From: Demequina oxidasica
GTDB taxonomy: Bacteria; Actinomycetota; Actinomycetes; Actinomycetales; Demequinaceae
NCBI RefSeq assembly: GCF_000975115.1
Contig: NZ_BBRE01000001.1
Coordinates: 1,320,288-1,384,287 of the forward strand
Length of the DNA: 64,000 nt
Reading direction: 5' to 3'
This document shows positions 60,154-64,000 of this stretch, piece after piece (position 1 is the first letter of the stretch; the number at the start of each line of letters is the position of its first letter). A program made the position numbers and the translations under genes. A model generated the notes under the pieces. That model worked only from the letters and a program-made list of their open reading frames with translations. It did no database searches and was not told the origin of the DNA.

Positions 60154-61959
60154 CTAGTTGCCCTGAGAGGCGCCGATCGAGTACTTCAGATTAGTCGGGG
60201 GAACAATGACTCCGAAGTAGTCCCTCGGGCCGGCCGACAGCCCGAACTGTGCTGGATCGATACCTTTGCCCCTGAGTAGGGACGTAGATGTGAGACCAAA
60301 ATTCACCGGGTCAATCCATGTTGAAGTTCCAGTAACGGCCGGCAAATAGTAGCCAGGGACCGCGGTCTTGCCAACGTTGGTCGATCCAATTTTCTCGACC
60401 AACGGGAAGGCAGCTTGCCACGCCGTCAACGAGGTGCGGTTGACCGAGGAATCATCTGAGTAGTTGCTTCCACCGGTGCGAATCGAGAACGCGCCATCAG
60501 CAAAGTAATTGTTGCCCTTGAAAGTTGCGGTCGTATTGACCTCGACGCTGACCAACGGAACCCCTCCGCTCGTGTGGACGGCATTGTTGTAAAAGAATGC
60601 ATCGTGCGAGCGCTCCCACACTCTGATTCCGGCCGCCGTACCCGCAACGCTTGGCTTGGTGTAGATCGTGTTGCCATAGACGTACGTGTTCGTAGCGCCG
60701 TTAACTGTGTCGTTGGATCCGATCACAATGCCACCGTAGTTACTGTCTGACGAAATTCCCCGTGAATCGTTGCGCGAGATGTTGTAGCGAACGACATTGT
60801 TGTCAAGTGGTCGGGCACCTTGGTACTGGTAGATCAGGTAGCCCGCACCTTGGTTGTCGTAACTGTAGTTGTACTGCATCACGGAGTTTGTCACTCCACC
60901 GTCGAGGTCGAATCCACCGCCGTCCTTGGTTTGGCTGCGATTCGAGAACGATGTGCAAAACTGTATGACTACTGCATTGGCGTTGTAGGCCCAGATTCCG
61001 ATTGGGCCTCCTCCGCTAAAGTTATTTAGGGCGCCGTTGCGGAATGCGTAACTGGATTGCACAGTGGCGCCGTCAACGTCGCCGAGAACGATTCCACTCC
61101 CCGAGTTGGTTTGCTCTGTGGCCCCCGAGCAGTTGCTCACCATCTTTGAGGGGATCCCCTTGTTGTCAAAAGCCGCGACGTTGTCAATCGTCACGTTCGC
61201 ACTCGAATACGTAGTGTTTGGCACAGCACACAAATTTCCGTATGACTGGATGCCTGCGTCAGCGTTGTTGTGAACGTCTGTATTGCTTATGAGCACGTTG
61301 GAAAACCCACTCTTGTTGTTCGCGACGAGGTCACCACCGCCAAGAATGATTCCGCTTCCGCCGTAACCTTGAATGTTGACTCGATCGATCGTGATACCTG
61401 GGCGACGGTCATTGCCGCCGAGCCCGTTGTGCAGATTGATGCCATGCCCCGGCCCGGAACTGAAGTTGCCGATGACGTAGAGGTCCTGGATTGTGACTCC
61501 ACCAACATTGCTCACGATGATGCCGTCGTCTACGCCCGAAGAAATGGTGGCTTTATGGCTGCCGTACGAGCCGATGACTACCCGAGTGGTCTCAGAGTTG
61601 GCGTCACCGCCCCCCTCCCCGTTGTCGAAGATTTGCAATGAACCGGAGTAGGTGTGGCCGCCTGCGAATAAGACGCACGTGCCCGGTGTGAGCTGAACCT
61701 GGTTTACTTTCGCGATGGTCTTCCACGCCTTCGCGACAGTTGTTCCTGTCGAACTATCGTTTCCAGTGGGCTTGACATAAAAAGTCTGTGAACAGCCAGC
61801 CGGTCTCACTACGGGGAGATCTGATCGAAGTGCGACTGTTTGCGATGCGGCCGGGGCCGCCGATCCTGAAGCGACCGTCAAACTTAGGCCGAGCACCATC
61901 ACCCCCAGTCCCGAGATGGTGCGGCGGTGCCGTTGTGTCGTTTTGGCGTGGAATTTCAT
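60154..61959 (-). CDS. secreted right-handed parallel beta-helix protein (polysaccharide lyase-like)
   Basis: A 601-residue secreted protein. A signal peptide (M-K-F-H-A-K-T-T-Q-R-H-R-R, hydrophobic core, cut near A-S-G-S-A-A-P-A-A-S) is followed by Q-T-F-Y-V-K-P-T-G-N-D-S-S-T-G-T, the usual beginning of beta-helix lyase-type proteins, then many repeats of about 22-25 residues such as G-V-T-I-Q-D-L-Y-V-I-G-N, N-V-L-I-S-N-T-D-V-H-N-N and V-V-R-Y-N-I-S-R-N. Cysteines are paired. A glycan substrate is likely, the precise one unknown. Start ATG 61959 follows AAGGGG. G+C is lower here (for example 28 of 60 bases at 60481-60540), which suggests transfer. Confidence 0.82.
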   Translation of the reverse strand: MKFHAKTTQRHRRTISGLGVMVLGLSLTVASGSAAPAASQTVALRSDLPVVRPAGCSQTFYVKPTGNDSSTGTTVAKAWKTIAKVNQVQLTPGTCVLFAGGHTYSGSLQIFDNGEGGGDANSETTRVVIGSYGSHKATISSGVDDGIIVSNVGGVTIQDLYVIGNFSSGPGHGINLHNGLGGNDRRPGITIDRVNIQGYGGSGIILGGGDLVANNKSGFSNVLISNTDVHNNADAGIQSYGNLCAVPNTTYSSANVTIDNVAAFDNKGIPSKMVSNCSGATEQTNSGSGIVLGDVDGATVQSSYAFRNGALNNFSGGGPIGIWAYNANAVVIQFCTSFSNRSQTKDGGGFDLDGGVTNSVMQYNYSYDNQGAGYLIYQYQGARPLDNNVVRYNISRNDSRGISSDSNYGGIVIGSNDTVNGATNTYVYGNTIYTKPSVAGTAAGIRVWERSHDAFFYNNAVHTSGGVPLVSVEVNTTATFKGNNYFADGAFSIRTGGSNYSDDSSVNRTSLTAWQAAFPLVEKIGSTNVGKTAVPGYYLPAVTGTSTWIDPVNFGLTSTSLLRGKGIDPAQFGLSAGPRDYFGVIVPPTNLKYSIGASQGN

Positions 61960-62826
61960 TCGTGAGCCCCTTTGCTCGATAACACCGCAATCCCGACGAT
62001 CGCAGCTGGTCCAGCCGAAGGACGTTTGCCGAATCACACTGAAGTCGCTCGGGTTGCAATTGCGAGTACTCGCGTCAGCAACCGTTGCGTGGCAATTTGG
62101 ACAGAGATCCCTATGCTGGTTGAAAGTTGCCGGCAGTTTGTTACCGGTAACAAGCATCCTGCTACTGATATCGAGAAGTGTCAATAGATGGCGTGGATGC
62201 GGCAATCATTGCTTACGAAGCACCCGCCATGGACAGGTTCCCCGGAACGTTCTTTGGTTTTCGTAGTACTTTCCGCCACGGCTGTACGTGTGGGTGGCTC
62301 ATGTTTCAGAAGAGTGCCCGCGCATGTGGCGCGTTGAAGAATCTATCGGTACAGGTGTTTGTCCGCTGCGGTGGGAGCACAAGCGCTGACTCGAACCACG
62401 CCACGGAGGTCCGCGCGGGGAATCCCGAGAATTGCAAGCGCGGCAAGTTTTTCCTCGAGCAAGCTTGCAGGATGGTTGACTTGTTTACTCGCGGAGCCGA
62501 CTTCCGCAGCCGAATCCTCGCGTAGTTTGTTGCCGAGTTCATGAAGATCGCCAGATACTCATGAACCATGACCCCTATTACACGGTCTATCGGACCCGTT
62601 CCTGGCTAGGCAATCGACGCCAAAGGTCAACGAGGCTCAACGCGGACGTATCCGCACATCAGTACGACCATGGTCGACTAGGTATGACTTGTTGGTGAGG
62701 GCACGTACTCGACGTCATATGCCGCGGATCTTCACCGAACTGCGGCAATCATGGTCGTGTCTACGCTAAGGAGATCCGATCTAAAATCCGAAAGTGGTAA
62801 GTCCACTTCAATGATCAGTGTCTTGC
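61960..62826. other. gene-free, lower-G+C interval
   Basis: About 870 bases between the beta-helix gene and the tRNA cluster. It holds the promoter region of the beta-helix gene and the 16-base palindrome at 62138-62153. Frames such as 62306-62569 (minus) lack a ribosome binding site and show no recognisable protein. A 12-base palindrome CGACCATGGTCG lies at 62665-62676. No other feature is seen. Confidence 0.65.
62138..62153. promoter_or_regulatory. perfect 16-base palindrome, LacI/GntR-like operator
   Basis: TTGTTACCGGTAACAA reads identically on both strands. It resembles the gluconate-type LacI-family site (TGTTA with CG centre). It is 179 bases upstream of the beta-helix gene start; the controlling protein is not in the window. 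Confidence 0.6.
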
Positions 62827-62902
62827 TGGTGGCTCCGACGGGCGTCGATCCCGTGACCTCACGATTTTCAGTCGTGCGCTCTACCAACTGAGCTACAGAG
62901 CC
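62827..62902 (-). tRNA. tRNA-Phe (GAA)
   Basis: Minus-strand cloverleaf: acceptor GGCTCTG with CGGAGCC, D-loop AGCTCAGTTGGTAGAGC, anticodon loop CTGAAAA with GAA, T-loop GTTCGA-like GATCGAC. CCA is encoded at 62827-62829. Confidence 0.95.
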
Positions 62903-62948
62903 AGGCGTGAGATACGGCGTCGGCGAGAAGCCGTACCCCACTGAGACG

Positions 62949-62974
62949 AATGCCCCTTCCTAAGAAGGGGCATT
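62949..62974. terminator. hairpin between tRNA-Asp and tRNA-Phe genes
   Basis: AATGCCCCTTC (62949-62959) pairs with GAAGGGGCATT (62964-62974) over a 4-base loop, starting 8 bases beyond the tRNA-Asp 3' end. Confidence 0.75.
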
Positions 62975-62981
62975 CAACCCG

Positions 62982-63055
62982 CGACCCTGACGGGACTTGA
63001 ACCCGCGACCTCCGCCGTGACAGGGCGGCGCGCTAACCAACTGCGCTACAGGGCC
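62982..63055 (-). tRNA. tRNA-Asp (GTC)
   Basis: Minus strand: acceptor GGCCCTG with CAGGGTC (one G-T pair), anticodon loop CTGTCAC with GTC, T-loop GTTCAAGTC. CCA is not encoded. Confidence 0.95.
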
Positions 63056-63116
63056 TTGCATTCCCTTGTTACCAAGTGAACCGTATGAAGTTTAGACCAT
63101 ATCTGGCCTCCACTTG

Positions 63117-63189
63117 TACCCCCAACGGGATTCGAACCCGTGCTACCGCCGTGAAAGGGCGGCGTCCTAGGCCGCTAGACGATGGGGGC
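63117..63189 (-). tRNA. tRNA-Glu (TTC)
   Basis: Minus strand: acceptor GCCCCCA with TGGGGGT, D-loop CGTCTAGCGGCCTAGGAC, anticodon loop CTTTCAC with TTC, T-loop GTTCGAATC. CCA is not encoded. Confidence 0.95.
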
Positions 63190-63310
63190 CCGTTCGCGAT
63201 TCCCCTTGTGAGGTCACCGTGGACCTCCAAATGATACGGGTTGGCGAGCCCAATATCCAACTCGGGCCGCACGTGCTTCCACGTGAGCGTGGGTGCGTCA
63301 CAATGGAGGC

Positions 63311-63661
63311 ATGGTCGAGATGTCACGCGAAGAGTTCGAGGACGCAGTGCGCGACGGGCTGGATCTGATTCCGGATGACCTCACGGCACTTATCGATGAC
63401 GTAGTGATCCTGGTCGAGGATCAGACACCGCCTGGCCGCCCCAACCTGCTCGGTCTTTACACGGGTGTCGCTCGCACGCGCCGTGGAAACGACTGGGGCG
63501 TGGGTCAGGTGCCGGACCGCATCATCATCTACCGCAGCTCCATCCAGCGCCTTTCGCGCACCGTCGAGGAGGTCCGCAAGCGGGTCGCCAAGACCGTCGT
63601 GCACGAGGTGGGCCACCACTTTGGAATCAACGACGCGCGGTTGCGCGAATTGGGTTACTGA
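63311..63661 (+). CDS. zincin-like metallopeptidase family protein, copy 1
   Basis: A 116-residue protein with V-V-H-E-V-G-H-H-F-G-I (zinc motif HExxH at residues 98-102) near the C-terminus, L-I-D-D-V-V-I-L-V-E-D and L-G-L-Y near the middle. The family is a small zincin-like group common in actinobacteria, whose substrate is unknown. ATG 63311 is preferred since the V-E-M-S-R-E start is shared with the tandem copy; ATG 63320 has better spacing to GGAGG. A second gene follows 4 bases later. Confidence 0.85.
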   Translation: MVEMSREEFEDAVRDGLDLIPDDLTALIDDVVILVEDQTPPGRPNLLGLYTGVARTRRGNDWGVGQVPDRIIIYRSSIQRLSRTVEEVRKRVAKTVVHEVGHHFGINDARLRELGY

Positions 63662-63665
63662 TTCA

Positions 63666-64000
63666 GTGACAGTCGAGATGTCCCGTGAGGACTTCGAGTC
63701 CGCGGTAGACGACGCGCTCGACGGGATCCCCGAGGATTTGATCGCGTTGGTCGACAACGTGGTGATCCTGATCGAGGACGACGCCCCGGCCGGCGAGCCC
63801 GACCTGCTAGGCCTCTACGACGGCGTGGCACTCACCGAGCGCGGCTCCGACTGGGGCATGGGCGAGCTTCCTGACCGCATTTTCATCTACATGAATCCCA
63901 CGCTGCGCTTCTGCGACGACGCGGACCATGTGCGCGAGGAAGTCACCGTCACCGTGGTGCACGAAATCGCGCACCACTTCGGAATTGACGACGCGCGCCT
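63666..64000 (+). CDS. zincin-like metallopeptidase family protein, copy 2 (cut by window end)
   Basis: Reading from GTG 63666 gives a product that follows copy 1 closely: V-E-M-S-R-E-D-F-E-S-A-V, V-D-N-V-V-I-L-I-E-D, P-D-L-L-G-L-Y-D-G-V, E-L-P-D-R-I-F-I-Y and V-V-H-E-I-A-H-H-F-G-I-D-D-A-R. The zinc motif is intact. The gene begins four bases after the stop of copy 1 and is truncated at the window edge a few residues before the expected end. It is a tandem duplicate, more acidic than copy 1. Confidence 0.85.
   Translation, partial: MTVEMSREDFESAVDDALDGIPEDLIALVDNVVILIEDDAPAGEPDLLGLYDGVALTERGSDWGMGELPDRIFIYMNPTLRFCDDADHVREEVTVTVVHEIAHHFGIDDAR

Noticed and set aside
62306-62569. Possible 87-residue gene on the minus strand
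   Set aside because: No ribosome binding site, no domain, low-complexity codon use. A partial remnant in another frame (L-A-A-L-A-I-L-G-I-P) was seen but is interrupted by stops.

Overview
The window is high-G+C, densely packed bacterial chromosome. The gene set points to an actinomycete (Actinomycetota), probably of the Micrococcales type: purS/purQ/purL split PurL system, BldC-type and DUF3073 genes next to purM, GTG starts, leaderless genes, ECF sigma factor with a DGPF protein, and sugar ABC importers without their own ATPase. No phage, insertion sequence, CRISPR array or rRNA operon is visible. Genus cannot be fixed from the sequence alone.

Layout. 1-6.1 kb: a LemA gene set among three paralogous membrane proteins, a DedA protein, an ABC-2 exporter and a SpoU RNA methyltransferase. 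6.2-9.1 kb: possible 26-aa peptide, DGPF protein plus ECF sigma factor, class II aldolase. 9.3-15.1 kb: purA, an ArsR regulator, purD-purC, a lipoprotein, purS-purQ. 15.1-20.2 kb: stress and redox genes (LLM oxidoreductase, ferritin, azoreductase/HxlR pair, GNAT-P-loop fusion, racemase). 19.8-23 kb: copper module merR-copZ-copA. 23-26.2 kb: PrsW-type protease, membrane protein, metZ. 26.3-29.5 kb: very long cell-wall-anchored lamin-tail protein. 29.7-36.4 kb: LacI-controlled sugar importer with a GH31 alpha-xylosidase. 36.6-45 kb: lipoprotein, rhodanese, FtsX-type ABC system with its two-component pair, and a hypothetical gene. 45.1-57.6 kb: purL, an SCP-like protein, an inserted GH6 glycosidase plus alpha-glucoside-type importer, then purF-purM, an esterase, DUF3073 and bldC. 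57.8-62 kb: ogt, EamA transporter, Holin-X-like protein, secreted beta-helix protein in lower-G+C DNA. 62.8-63.2 kb: tRNA-Phe, -Asp, -Glu. The right end carries two tandem zincin-type metallopeptidase genes, the second cut by the window edge.

How it works together. The purine genes (purA, D, C, S, Q, L, F, M) cover most of the route to IMP plus the first committed step to AMP, but are separated by two blocks of unrelated genes (about 14.8-45.1 and 48.0-52.9 kb). The two sugar importers share one plan: binding protein, strong hairpin, two permeases, no ATPase. They sit with glycosidases (GH31, GH6), which suggests plant polysaccharide use. At least fourteen genes have a TANNNT -10 box exactly 6-7 nt before the start codon, so leaderless transcription is common. 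The octamer GCATCGGC/GCCGATGC recurs about 46 times by eye, well above composition expectation, and no annotated feature explains it.
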